This document shows, in pieces, positions 1 through 12,500 of a stretch of DNA of 64,000 bases; positions within the stretch are counted from its first letter, which is position 1; every line of letters begins with the position of its first letter. This DNA comes from Polytrichum commune. Lineage: Eukaryota > Streptophyta > Polytrichopsida > Polytrichales > Polytrichaceae. The position numbers and the translations under genes were made by a program. Where the stretch lies: NCBI GenBank assembly GCA_950295325.1, contig OX485807.1, positions 808,501 to 872,500 on the forward strand. Direction: 5' to 3'. Under the pieces are notes generated by a model. The model ran no database searches. It had not been told where the DNA came from and saw nothing but the letters and a program-made list of their open reading frames with translations.

Positions 1-974
1 ACATAACTTATATGAGACTTTTTGGATGTACGGTAGTACAATGTAGTTTTGAAGGCGCTGTCTGCAAGTTTACTTTTAGGTGGTGGTAGGTGTTTTCAGT
101 TCCATTCGGCTTTGCACCGACAATTGGAACGAATTTCCAATGACTATTGCAGATGTTGCAGATGTTAACGTTGTGAAATAATCGAGAAAACAGTCATTAC
201 CAGGCTTATGCTTGTGTCCGTCGACCTGGCAGTTTATTTACACTGGTGTGAAACTATAAAACTACGTAACTTCAAATTTTCTCGAAAAGAGAGATCAATA
301 GTAATTTGTCATCGGATGATGATATCCCCTATTGTCAGCTTCTGCAACCTTGCGAAGGCATGTGTGATTATTGGGTCCTTTTCCAATTCCACATGCTTAC
401 CCAATTTGGCCGTTGGATAACCAAGGTGAAGAACCAAGTGTGTTGTCATTTCTGAAGAATTTCATAGAGGAATTTGCGATGGAGTTTGTACGCTCCATCC
501 AGTCAAAGCGCAATTCCATGATTCATAAAGTTGTCTCACAGGGGACCCATTCCGAGGTTTACTCACATGTGCATTTGTGTGCCTACTTGGTGTCGAAACA
601 AATGTCCGAGAAATTTTTATAAGTATGGCATCCTCGAAACGATCGGGAGGTTTCAAATAGTTGCACGTACAATGCTCACATTGGACTTTGAACAAACATA
701 TTGCGTACGAAGAAGCGAGGTGGAAGTCAAGTGAAATGATGTCATAATTTGTACAGAGACGTCCATTACAATGTTTTTTAGACATCAGCTCATTCGGAGC
801 AATCCGGCCACTTACAATGCCAAACCAACAAGTATCGCTTGTTGAGATCATTTTGATTACTGCCAATCTACAATTGCTTCGGCGGCTTTACACATCGCTA
901 CACATGATGATGATGAGGTGCGCACCCATGAAGTCAAGACAAATGATGGTCGATGGAATACTTTTGGAGGCTGC
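1..974. other. Left-edge spacer, no supported gene
   Basis: No recognisable protein or RNA gene. Overlapping open frames on both strands (371-622 plus, 462-866 minus) show no known domain, no convincing splice sites and no low-complexity signature of a real protein. The right end of this stretch should contain the 3' untranslated region of the minus-strand ASR gene, but I see no clear polyadenylation signal. Confidence 0.5.
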
Positions 975-2892
975 CTAGAACCAGGAGTGCTTCTTGTGAC
1001 CCGTCTCCAGCTCCTCACGTTGCTCCTCCGAATTTTCCTTCTGGTGGTGCCCATACATGCCCACTCCGGCACCTACGACACCCACGCCCCCTGCGATCTC
1101 CGCCTCCAGCTTGTGCCTGGCCGCATTGGTAGGGTCGATCTTCGCCCTGTGGCTCTCGTACTGTCAAAAATGACCAACAATGCAACAACCGTCACTTCAC
1201 ATGATCATCACGAGTTCCTGTCTGCAATGATATATCGATAGGAACTGCATACAATCAAGACTTGCAACTGCAGCATTTTGGTCTCGCACTGTGGAAGCAC
1301 CCAATCCCGACACCTGTTTCTACAAATCTTGTAAGCATCGGCAAAAGTAGCTCATTGGCTGAGTGGGACAGAAATTCAAGACTAGGTATCCAGAATGTGC
1401 CCCACGTAACCTCTTGAAATCTAAATCATAAGATGTCAGAATTCATGACCTCAATCTTATTAACCTCCTTATGCATTTGCTTAGGTTTGAGAACTGTCAT
1501 GAGAAATGTTTGGAGCAAGGTAAAGATCTCAAAACCAGGCTCAAAGTGTCCGTTGCAGGTGATTCTATCTTAGCTCCATCATAAGAAGAAGCAAAATACG
1601 CCTGTTTAGGACTCGCAAAGTTGCAGTAAATCAAACTATTTGAACATTGAGGAAAGTCGATGTTCTCTAAAAATCAGGTTGCAATATTCAACCAGTGGGA
1701 GAGCGAAAGGAAAGGAGAACTAGTCTGACCATAGCGACACCAGCGCCGAGCACAGCTCCAGCAACTCCCGCGTATTCGGTGCGCTGGTACGTGGTCTCGT
1801 GCACCCTCGCCTGCTCGATTCCGTTGAGACGCACTTGCGCTTGCGACACCTCCGTCGTCTGCACGGTCATAGGACCTCCGCCGTAGCCTCCATACCCGGA
1901 AGCGGGTCCCTCCCCATAGCCTCCCATTGGAGGCCTGTTGCCATAGCCTCCCTCGTTGTACCTGACATTCTCCACACTGAAGGGAGGGTTCAAGTTTTGT
2001 GAGATCCCCAGACGCACCGATTCAAGCCAACTAAGCAAATTGCACAATTGCTACGTTTACTAGTACATCTACTTTCTGCCCCTCATAGAAAGCAAACAAG
2101 GTCTTCTCAACACGGCCCATGTGACATTCGTCACCTGGAATGTAACCCATCGAGTATATTACCACTTTTCGTGTCGACAAGTAAATGTCTGTCAAATCAA
2201 CACATTTTCACACCGGATAATGATGATCTCTTTGGCGGGTCTCAGTGTCCTAAGTCCATCAAAAAGACCACGTTCTATGTCAAGTGTGTCAAATGGATCC
2301 TTTTCACACAAAATACGATCATCTTTCCGACAGATCCTAGATGACCGAAAGTGTGTCCAATGGGCAGAATCGAAAATGCTACTCGTCACTTTTTGTGTCG
2401 ACAAGCAAGTGTGTGTCAAATCCACACCTTTGACACAAAACATGATCATCTTTTTGACGGGTCTTACTTAATATCTTTCAACAAGACCACAGCTTCTGTC
2501 GAGCGTGTTAGCTGGATCCTCTTAACACAAAAAATATGATCATCTTCCCCAGATGTCCTGGCCGACCGAAAGCGCGTTAAATGGACATCGTCGAAAATGC
2601 ACACAGTGTTTCCCACAACAGAATTTGCTACAACATCAACCGGTTACGGATTGCTACAGACGTGCCATCTTGGCCGTAAGAAAATAGAAAGAAGGAAATC
2701 CAAGTGAAGAGACTCCTTGTATATCCATGGCTGCTAATTATTGATGTGGTACCTGTACTCCTCCTCGCGGCGCTCGTAGCGCTCATCCTCGTGGTGATTC
2801 TTGTGGTGCTTGTCGTGCTTCTCCTCGTGCTCGTGATGGTGCTTCTCCTCGTGCTCGTGATGGTGCTTCTCCTCGTGGTGGTGGTGCGACAT
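975..2892 (-). CDS. ASR (abscisic acid, stress, ripening) protein with ABA/WDS domain, three exons
   Basis: ASR proteins are small hydrophilic, largely disordered plant proteins induced by drought, ABA and ripening; they bind zinc and DNA and act as chaperones in cytosol and nucleus (family knowledge). Exons: 2892-2753, 1976-1730, 1160-975; phases join cleanly to 190 residues. Residues 1-46 are the His/Glu/Lys-rich metal-binding end (MSHHHHEEKHHHEHEEKHHH), built on an 8-residue repeat. Residues 47-129 hold a Gly/Tyr-rich stretch (MGGYGEGPASGYGGYGGGP), then a Gln/Thr/Val part. The ABA/WDS domain covers about 115-190 (YESHRAKIDPTNAARHKLEA, ending HKKHSWF). The ATG at 2892 is preferred because an upstream in-frame Met only adds a non-ASR extension. 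The exon 2 acceptor is ambiguous: a second in-frame AG 15 bases further in (CAG|GTACAACG) would drop five residues. Three exons and the Gly/Tyr insert are unusual; angiosperm ASR genes usually have two exons. ASR is a family symbol, so no gene symbol is given. Confidence 0.9.
2164..2620. repeat. Imperfect tandem duplication in ASR intron 1 (period about 225)
   Basis: The block starting ACTTTTCGTGTCGACAAG at 2164 recurs as ACTTTTTGTGTCGACAAG at about 2388, and the following landmarks recur in the same order: GATGATCTCTTTGGCGGGTC against GATCATCTTTTTGACGGGTC, and GACCGAAAGTGTGT (2343) against GACCGAAAGCGCGT (2573). The two units are clearly diverged. Both lie inside the 776-base first intron of the ASR gene (2752-1977). 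Confidence 0.8.
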
Positions 2893-3253
2893 TGTGGAGA
2901 TCGGGGGCAACGGGGTGGGGAGAGGTCGGAGCTGGAGAAGCAAGTTGGGGTGGGAGACAAGTGGAGCTGCAACAAGTCGGGTAGAAAGCACCGCAGACAC
3001 AGACTATAAAGGCCCGGCAGTGGCGCCCGGGTATCAGTGGTGGCCAGGGGGTTCAAAGCGGGTATGAACTGGTGGTGAATGTATCCGGAGGCGGCATCTG
3101 CCAGGTATCTTCCTAACCCCTTGTGGAGATATGAGTGTGTTATTAAATGGGGGAGGTGCTTTCTAATAAGTGCCCCAATTCACCGACCTAGGAACTACGC
3201 TAAATAGTCCTGTCAATGCGGCTTACCATTTGTAGTTAAACGTCGCTATAAGC

Positions 3254-3476
3254 TACATAGATATGAGTTTTAGTGTCACTTACTATTTGGAGTTACACGG
3301 TGCTATATCTTTTTCAATATGGATGTAACTTTTTCATCAAGCAAAGTTGTTGATGTTCTATAAGGTTTCTAACAACCAATCTGACATTTGTTGGTCAACT
3401 ATGGGATATACAGTTAATACATACAACATTGTGTAATTCTAAATAATAAGTGACACTAAATATCATATTTAGTGTA
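3254..3476. repeat. Family A inverted-repeat element (MITE-like), copy 1
   Basis: The left end reads TTTAGTGTCACTTACTATTT and the right end is its inverted counterpart (AAATAATAAGTGACACTAAA). Inside, the words TTGTTGATGTTCTATAAGG and CAACCAATCTGACATTTG recur in the copies at 18067, 48137 and 51431. The size of about 220 bases, terminal inverted repeats and no coding capacity fit a miniature inverted-repeat transposable element. The superfamily is not assigned. Confidence 0.75.
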
Positions 3477-4046
3477 CCGTTTTATTAAGAATATCATCAA
3501 TTATCAAGTTAGTTGTATCATGTTTTTTGACTTGTATACTATATCATTCACACCTATTATTGTGGGTTGAGAGTTAGTAGGTAGAAAATACCGTGGTCCA
3601 TTGTATTTGACTACCTTGGACCTGGGTTGTCTGTTGTCCCTTTGCACATGAATGAATATCCCAAATGAACCCAACTCCATACACTCTTATGCAAGCATAT
3701 ACCCATGAATGTGCATACCCACCAATGTATATATGCCCATACCCATGCTCATAAGGTCCCGTGCCCCACCACCAAGCCCCCATAGAGCACTTTATAAGAC
3801 AAAAAGGTGAAATATCTTTTAGTTAATTAAATTTTGCTACTTTATCCTATTGCCTAGGCCATGTTGCCACCTCCCCCATGCTTCCCCCGCCGTACCCACC
3901 TTTTGCACTTGTAGTCCCCTCACATATCCACATTTATTTCCTCTTACTTTTGTCGCATGTATGTTATAGGAGAATCTGGTAGTGTGCCAACCTCTTTTCT
4001 TTGTTTCTAAGCAAGGATATTGGGGAATGATGGGATGACGACCTCA

Positions 4047-4072
4047 CCACCACCACCACCACCACCACCATG
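4047..4072. repeat. (CCA)n microsatellite
   Basis: A run of about eight CCA/ACC triplets in non-coding sequence. Nothing links it to a gene. Confidence 0.85.
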
Positions 4073-6583
4073 TCTTTCATTCTATATAGATGTGTGGGTT
4101 GAAAATTAGGGTGGCTTAGAAACCAATAAATTATGAATTGTCAAACATATAATGATAGAATGTGTATATATATAGTTTATTATATTTTCCCATCCACATT
4201 ACTTCATGTTTTAAAACATTGATTCCAATTTCTTGTTTTGAACATAGGATATTGTGGGCTTAAAAGTTGCGTGGGTCAAAAAAGTTATATTGATCAAAAT
4301 CATCATGGTATGTTAAAATTAGATTGGGCTGCAATTCTAGGTGTGAATGTTGTATTGTAGATGTAACTTGTCATATCTAACTAAATCATGATAATATCAA
4401 TGAAAGAGAAATTATAGCAACATGTTATCCCACATTAATAGGACATTTAGTGTATTATTATAGAATTATGACGAGAGGGAATTATCGCATATGAATGTAG
4501 TACCTCATGATCATCCAACATAGAAGCCTTGAAATAGTTTGTAGTATGATTTATTTTTTAAATTTCTTTTTACACTCGTGTGTAAAGCTTCAAAGGCCCC
4601 GAAATAGTATGTTTGAAATCATTTGAGATGAGTTGACCACATACTTGTAGAGGATTGAGTCTTTATGTTGGATGGTAAGTGGGAGGTTAGTATGCAACAA
4701 ACAACACCATATACTATTATCATTTGAGACGTTCATATAATTAATAGAATTAATCCTCTATAAAATTACATATTTGTCCCATGCACAATGCTAAAGTGAC
4801 AATGACATAAAAACAACTTATGAACATTATTGTGTGTGTAACCAAATACACCTACAAACCAACATCCAAAACAACTCCATTCACCATGACATACAAGAAC
4901 AAAGATGCAAATTTGATTTGTTCATGGGATATATATCCTCAATAGATTATAAGGCGATTATGTTGCCATAAAGTATTACAATGTGTAAGTAACATATCTT
5001 TGTTGAACTACATTGAGATATTAATATCTCTTAATCACAACATTTACATGAATAAAATACTAACCAATTATGTTTCATACGCGTCAACATCTTCATATTC
5101 TTAAGTTTTTCATCCTTACAATTATTATAACTACGTGGCATATACCCTACCATCCAGGCTAAGCCAGAAAGACAAGGACTATTTGAAGGTCAATTGGGTT
5201 TCACTTGGACGAGTTAATTTTGGCCATGTTGTATCAATTGACATGTCTATTTTTGTTCACATACTCAATCTTGGTCCCATAGCTTTTGAGTTGGCCTTGA
5301 TGTCCAAGGACATTATTTGAGGTCTGAAACACAAGAGACCACATAAAAGAGAATTGAATAAAAACAACCCTTTGTTGCCATACAATGTAAACCAAAGCAA
5401 CTACAACATATATTTACTAAATAAATAACGTAACAAGGAATTGATTATTGTTGTGAACACATACATGAATAACGACTTCATTGGGCAGTGGCATTTCTTC
5501 ATGATATGGAAGATCATCATCTAGCACCACAACATGTTCATCGTCATGATTTAAGCTCATAGACATGCCCCTTTGAGGTCCGGGTTCCTCACCTTATACT
5601 ATACTTGATTCTCGCATGGACAAATAATTATTTCAAATTAGAAAGGGAACTCAACCTAAAGGCTGAATAGTGTTATTCTCCCTAAGGTTTACTCACGCAC
5701 TAGAAGAAATCATGTCCACGTCAACCACCTACAACTAGACATTGCAATGTGGCGGGTACAAGAATTGCCATGTGCAACCAAATTGGAGGTTGACCCCCAT
5801 GGGATTTGAGCTGGATTACAATTTAATGTGAATTGCCCTTCATTGCATCCATGAGGGGCACGAGGTGGTGCACAATTTCAACGGGCAACATGGTTTGGAA
5901 GTGCCCAATGCAAATTTTCTTCATCCGCATAGGTGGAACTTGCCACTACATAACATAAGAACCAAAGTCCAACATGGTGGTCTTTTCCCATCATGAGGTG
6001 GTGGGTAACTTGACTACCATCACAACCATAGTTGATGTGTGATGGCAACATGACTATTGTACCTTATTTTGGGTGACGTGTTTGTGCCCATCCCCATAAC
6101 AGAGCTCCAGATTATGAAAACCCAATACACTTGACTTACAATGGGATTTGCATTTTGAAGTGCTCTCTTATGGGAAAAATTTGCAGAACTTCCGTCTTGT
6201 TAAGAAATTGCGTCGATTGATTCAAAGTTTCCTTCTTGTGATATCTGAGCATCCTCAGATGCCTACAAGTTCGCATCTGGCACTATACATTTACATTCCT
6301 AACGTATTTACAATTTCATGCTTTTGAGACCAACTTCCAAATGCAGCGAACAGAGAACACACTCAAATTGCAAAGGTGCAGTCTGGAAACTCGTGACTGC
6401 AACTCAGTAACCTTGAGAAACCACAAGTTCTACACAGCAGAGTGAGCTTTGGTTTTGTTATAATATTTGAAAAGTTGGGACGCTTTGCAGTCAAAATTGT
6501 GATTGGAAACTCTTCAAACTGAATTTTACATTTATACATATGCAGGTCCTTTGTCCCCACAAATCTGTACAATGGCCTGGAAG

Positions 6584-9500
6584 TCACAAGTTGCGCTCAT
6601 GTGGCTCGAGCCATGGAAAACCAAGTTTCTCAAATACTTCACGCTCTGATTTGCATGGTACACTCACAGATGATTTTATCTGCATCCAAAACAATAGTTC
6701 ATGACATAATAAATTCCTTGCTGTGCAAACAGTACAATAAATCTGCCAAAAGGTACGATGGGGTCCTCTGAAGGAAGTTTTACATGCCATTTACACTTTA
6801 AAACGTTGAAATGTCGACTACAATTCTGTTTGAAAACATAATTCTTGTTCAAGTGGAACTTTTGGTAGGCTTCAAGAAAATGGGACTCACTCTGTTGCCA
6901 TGCTCATCGTGAGTAACTGGGTATAGTCCGTGATCATCTAGCTTATAACCATTTGCTTCTGCCAGAATTCTTAACCTGGTGAAAATATGAACATCCCATT
7001 ATTTTATGGGCACACAGGTGGTCAAAACTACTTATTGAGCGCTTTTAAAAGAATGACGAACTAAGTACCAATAGAGCTTAACATGACATGGCAGATCTTG
7101 CTTCTGATCCTCAAATCAATACCTGCAAAGATAGATGTTCACAAAAATCCTTCACTGGCTTAAAAACCAAAAGGTCATAGAGACTTGCCTTCGGTTTAAA
7201 ACATCGTTTCCTGTCCATGCAACAAGGCCAAATGCATACTGGTCCCAAGGGTAGATCTGTACCAGTGACAATCCAATAATGAATTTTTTCTCCTCAACAG
7301 ACGATCTGTTAATAGAAAATACCCGTGACAGTCAAACTTCATGTCATGAGATTGGACCCTAGAAAATTGGTCATTCACATGGATGATGGGAGTAACTTTA
7401 CTACTGCAGGCTCAACACTTTTGGTGCCAGATTCTCATTCTTTGAGGTGACCAGTGACACGTGGCATTTTCCTCAATGTTTGAATGAATTTTTGCTTATC
7501 ACCTATGGGTAGTTATTACAATTTGATCAAGAAACTAGAAATTCTTAAAGTCTTACCTTGAAGTCAACACGGTGTCTTTGCTCCCTGCCAGGGAATTTAC
7601 AAAGCCCAAAGTATGTGTCTACTCCATGATCTGATCCCTAACAACCCCAAATAGATGTACATCAATCAAAGAGGGTATCTAGGATCATATCAAGCACTGC
7701 AGAGTATACATCCTTGTTTATGCTCAAAGAAATTATGTCTTCAAAACAAAAAGCCTAGAGGCTTTAGTAAAATTATGAATATATGTTAACCAACACAAGG
7801 AGCTCAAGTATTGGTTATGGCCAGTTGCCCTCACAAGCCGTGGAGTCGCAAGTGGGCACAGCTATAACCCCATAGTTGGGCAACATGTCTCAATTATCAT
7901 ACATAACCGGCATGAGGAGGAATCAAGCTAATGTAAGAAATCAAGATTTCAAATCAATTTTGGGCGGGCTTTAAGCACAATTGAGAGGGGAAATGTTATT
8001 CGGTTGTAAACATCCTCTTTATAGCCATTAGAAAGACACCACATCATTGCAATCCCTCATGCTGATATGAGAGGCTGATATGAGAGACATTATCTTCCGT
8101 TCACTCACAAGATTGATCAGATGGGATGGAATTATGTATCGGATGGAAGCCCATTACATCATCCTTACCACTAAATTTAAAAATGATACCATGTATCCAC
8201 TCTCTTTCTACATCTTATTAATCATAAACTGGGAGACAAAGAGAGGATAAAAAGTGCCATTACCTCACTACTGTGCTCCAGGCTGTGCATCAGATCCTCA
8301 CAAAGGAAGTTCTCTGCTTTAAGTTTTTTGACTAGCTCATGCAGAAGGCCTGTATGGCTGCAAATACCCGATAAAACAAGAATTAGTGACCCCATTGACA
8401 CGTCAAACCCTCCCTCCAGGACAATATTATTGCATGAAAAACAGCTCATGCAGGGATGTATGTGGGAAAGCACATGATCAGTTAATAATTCCAAGAACAC
8501 TGATTGGTCAAGGACAAATTTCTACTTGATACCATACAGTGCTTCCTGCTTTGGCTATTGATAGATAAATATTCTTGAAAAGTTGCCACATGGCAGTCTT
8601 AAATTGCTCAAGACCACTCAAATCCCACGTGGAAATTATGATTCGGCATTAAAAAAGATGAACCGGAAAGCACCTTAGAGGAAGGGGTTCATGTGTACAG
8701 ACCTGTGGCCGTCAGGATGTGTAATTACAAAGTCCATGTCACCTGACATAGCTTTTCCACGACGATATGATCCTCCACAAAGTACAGAAATCTGAAGAAC
8801 ATTCTCATCAAAACCTTGGAATGAATTATGGCAAACTAAGAGTCAACAAGGCATATTGTATAGTTCACATTAGTAAGAACAATAAACTCATGCCGCATAG
8901 CACTTGATTTTAATTGATCAACGAGTCCACTTTTAAGCACGGAAGAGAGTCTACAAATTATTTTTAGGTGGTATTTTTAAGATAATCCTCTTAGTGGTCT
9001 TGTAAATTAACACAGACGCCTATATCCTTTGATTCAAATATGCTGATAGGAACACTTTAGTTAGTTTCTTGGATATTAATCAGGACAAATATTCCTGTAT
9101 AAGTACTCACATTGGGACGAATTTCTTGCGCTGCCTTTTGTACAATTGCTTCCATGACTGTGATCTGCATAGTCAAGTTAAATAACCAAAAATATATAAA
9201 TATCTGACATGTTTGGAAAATAAATGCCCGTAGTTTCCTAGCAGCTTGGGTCAGAAAATATATAAATAAAAGGGTGCCTAAATTTCTAGGAAATTATGGA
9301 CATGGTTTGCTTTTTTTTAATAAAAAAGATCAGATTAATGCCCAAATCGCAAAAGCTCGGCTCACATGTGTTGTAATTCAATAAATTAGCTTTAAGGTAT
9401 CAAGAGGTCTAAACATACATTGCAAAGTCTTTCGTCTCGCCATTCTAACACTTCTAATCCACAATCTTTCACAAATGCAACATATCTCTCACACACAACA

Positions 9501-12500
9501 AAACCATGTCACATAAAGAATTTAGGGTAACTATTGGGTTTGGGGTGAATCGACCACCTTAGATGAAATTAGCAATAGCCATCCAAAATTATAAGAGAAA
9601 CTTGGATGAATGCCTAACTTATTTTTATTGTATTTTGAAACTACCCGATTTTGATATATTATTTTCCAGATTGCCTAAATGTTTTGGTCACTTTAATAAA
9701 TTAGGCAAAGACCTGCCCAAGCTGCGATGAAACTACAGTACTACGTTAGAACATTCTGTGCATGTGACACAAAATCCTCATCTCAAAAAGATCTTAGAAG
9801 GTATCATAAAATTGAAACAGTATTATAGCATTACCATGAAATGAAGTACCTTACATGTTATAGTGAACGTTGCAATATGTCCATGTAAAAATATATATAT
9901 ATAATTAAAAAAAACTCCCCATTCCAAAAACAAATACTTGAGTTCAAATATTTTATCAAAATAAAGACTCACCTCATGCCTTGGGATTTTCTTGATGATG
10001 TCAAAGTGGAATTTTAGTCCAGTACGTTGGGCCTGAGTGAGCGACTCGTCAGTTTTCAGATCCTCCAGTGAGCGATGTCCTTTCTCATATAATTTTTGTG
10101 CAGTTGCTGGCCCAATGCCCCAAACAGAACCAAACAGGCCAATCACACGAACCTGCAAAAAACTATTTGCATTACTATAACAGTGAAGTTTTTCCCCTTC
10201 CCATCAAAGAAGGACCTCTTCAACCCGGTCACCGTAACCCCAACTCCAGTGTCCATTTGATAGCTGAAATTCAAAAGTCAGTTTGGATTTGACAGTCGTG
10301 ATAAGAGAAGCTTCATCTGAAGATTGGATTGATCATTTGAGTCCTCCATAACAATGTCTAAATCCAAAGAGAACCAAGGACTCGTTATGTACTTTATCAT
10401 CATTCTTGAGATGTTCCAGTTTTGACATCCTGCCAGTAGATAAAATTTCTTGAATCTGCCACATTTAAACCCACACATAAGTCTCTCTAAAATGCTACAA
10501 AATTGTCCAAAATTGTCTTTCTAGAAGAAAACATCATCACATGACAATATATAACATAAGTATCACTTTCCTCCTATCAATGTACTCTTTTCACCTTTCC
10601 CCAAACCACCAGATGACCAAGATAGACACAAGCTTGAAAATGTCATTAGACCAAGTGAGAGAGTGCTGACATTTTCCATCAATGATTTGCCAATTGTTGG
10701 CAACCCCTTAATCTGATCCACGCTTGTGATTTTGAATGGAACTTTTTCGAGAACTGATAGCGCCTTGTGGTAACTGAAGTACCTCCGATCATCTCCAAGA
10801 GCTGTCATCCCAGTCACTTTTGATGTAGCAGAAAAACTTGATCCAGAATAAACAAAATGGAATAAAGCCATACACAACTCAAGGATAACATACACAGAAT
10901 GAAAGCTCCAGAACTTTTTTATTTAAAAATGTTGAGAGAAAAGCTTTGTGATTTCTTTCAAAATCGTTACATAACCAACTTCATTGAGTTAAAAAAGACT
11001 GTTGACCCAGAACTTATATTAGTGGTGGTGGATGGATTAGTCTCACCTTCTTTGTAGATATCTCTTATTTCAGAGAAGGGGCCCGTTATGTGAGAATTCA
11101 AGTTTGGAGGCGTATAACCTAGTTCAGGCTGCGAACCATAGACACCCCAAACATAAATAACCACAAACATAAATAACAGTGACCAATTATATGGTAAAGC
11201 ACAAGAATAAACACCTTAAAAGAACTTGAGAAAAGAGAGTAAGAAAAGATGAAGCAATATCAGAGGTTTTACAAGGCAATCCCACCTCTTTCTTCAGAAA
11301 CTCAGGCTGATCAGAAAATCTTTCTCCAGCAGTTGTCAGGACTGAGCTGGAAATCTCAGGAGGTGATAATTCACAGCCTGCATCGTCCATGCTACTTTCC
11401 TTCTCTGAAAAACTTTCTTGAGTACTAGCAAGTCCACCTTCACATTCGAAAACAAAACAAAATTCTAAGGTAGAAGCACCCAATTCCGAAATCTATTTTT
11501 AGCCCCAGAATGGACAACAAACTTCAAAATAAATACTAATGGTATGATTCTCAGGATCATCAAACACAACCAAAGAATGGAATTTTAACATGTGATTTAG
11601 ATATAACAAATGAAAGTCAAGGTTTCCTTGTGATCTGAAGTGGTTACATGGCGCCCCCCCCCCCCAAAAAAAAATAGCAGATAGTGTTGAGTGTTTGACA
11701 AGATTTTCCATGTTCAGTAAGTTTTTGCTCCAATCCCATACCTTCCTTCTCTTGAGACACTTTTGATCGTGCCCTCGAAACGACCCCCATTTTCCCTCCT
11801 TCCTTGATAATCTGCATCCAGTCAGAGGTTTTTGGAGGTTGCGAATCCAGTGCAACTCCTTGAGAATCAACTACGATGTCCTGCTTTTCATGCGCCAACA
11901 ATTCACTTCCAGAAGCCGGCTTGAGGACATATGAATCTGTGGGTAGGCATTTTCCAGCCTTCAAGCAATCTTCAAGCCAATCGTATTTCAAGTAAACCTG
12001 GACAACATCAGCAGATCATGTAAGTTTGATAACCAGAAAAATGCACATAAAATCACATAAGTCAGTACCAATGGGCTCCATATACACAATTTCTACAACC
12101 CTCACCAAGTCTAGAAAACATGTTTTTTATACTTTTGGGCTTTAGACTTCATTTTAAACATTATTTTATGTCGAGGAAATAAGAAATATACTCACATGTG
12201 ACATTGATGATCAAAATACTAAGTATGTTTTTGCATCCAAGGGCACCTAGGCTGTGTATTTTAGCCTAAGTCCTCATAAACATTAAGGTATTCAATCAAT
12301 TTGAAAAGTGTACTAGAAGAATGAGTTGATTTTAGATAGGGTCAATTTTGACACAATTGACCCCAAAAAATGGAAGTATGTAGTTTTAATACATGTTTTT
12401 GTGCATGGAGAGGCCCAAATTGGGCTTCTTAGACGCTTAAGGGTTGATCTCCAACAACACAGAGAGAGGCTCACTCACCATGTTTGTCTTTAACTTCTTG

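Larger units (their letters stand above)
3015..6583. other. Spacer between ASR and POLL
   Basis: AT-rich intergenic DNA. It should include the ASR promoter (just above 2892) and the POLL 3' untranslated region (just below 6584). The ASR start is preceded by a weak TTTATAG motif on the minus strand near 3010, too poor to call a TATA box. The rest holds one inverted-repeat element (3254-3476), a CCA microsatellite (4047-4072), and a block near 4460-4680 with similarity to 42950-43140 and 50865-51000. Open frames here are short and featureless. Confidence 0.5.

Noticed and set aside
462-866. 134-residue minus-strand frame
   Set aside because: No recognised domain or family resemblance, overlapping frames on the other strand, no promoter or splice context.
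2704-3009. 101-residue plus-strand frame rich in Leu and Val
   Set aside because: Mirror image of the His/Glu-rich first exon of the minus-strand ASR gene; the hydrophobic run is an antisense artefact.
11655-11674. Homopolymer C and A run in POLL intron 3 as a possible frameshift
   Set aside because: It lies beyond the exon 3 donor at 11741, inside the intron, so it does not affect the coding frame.
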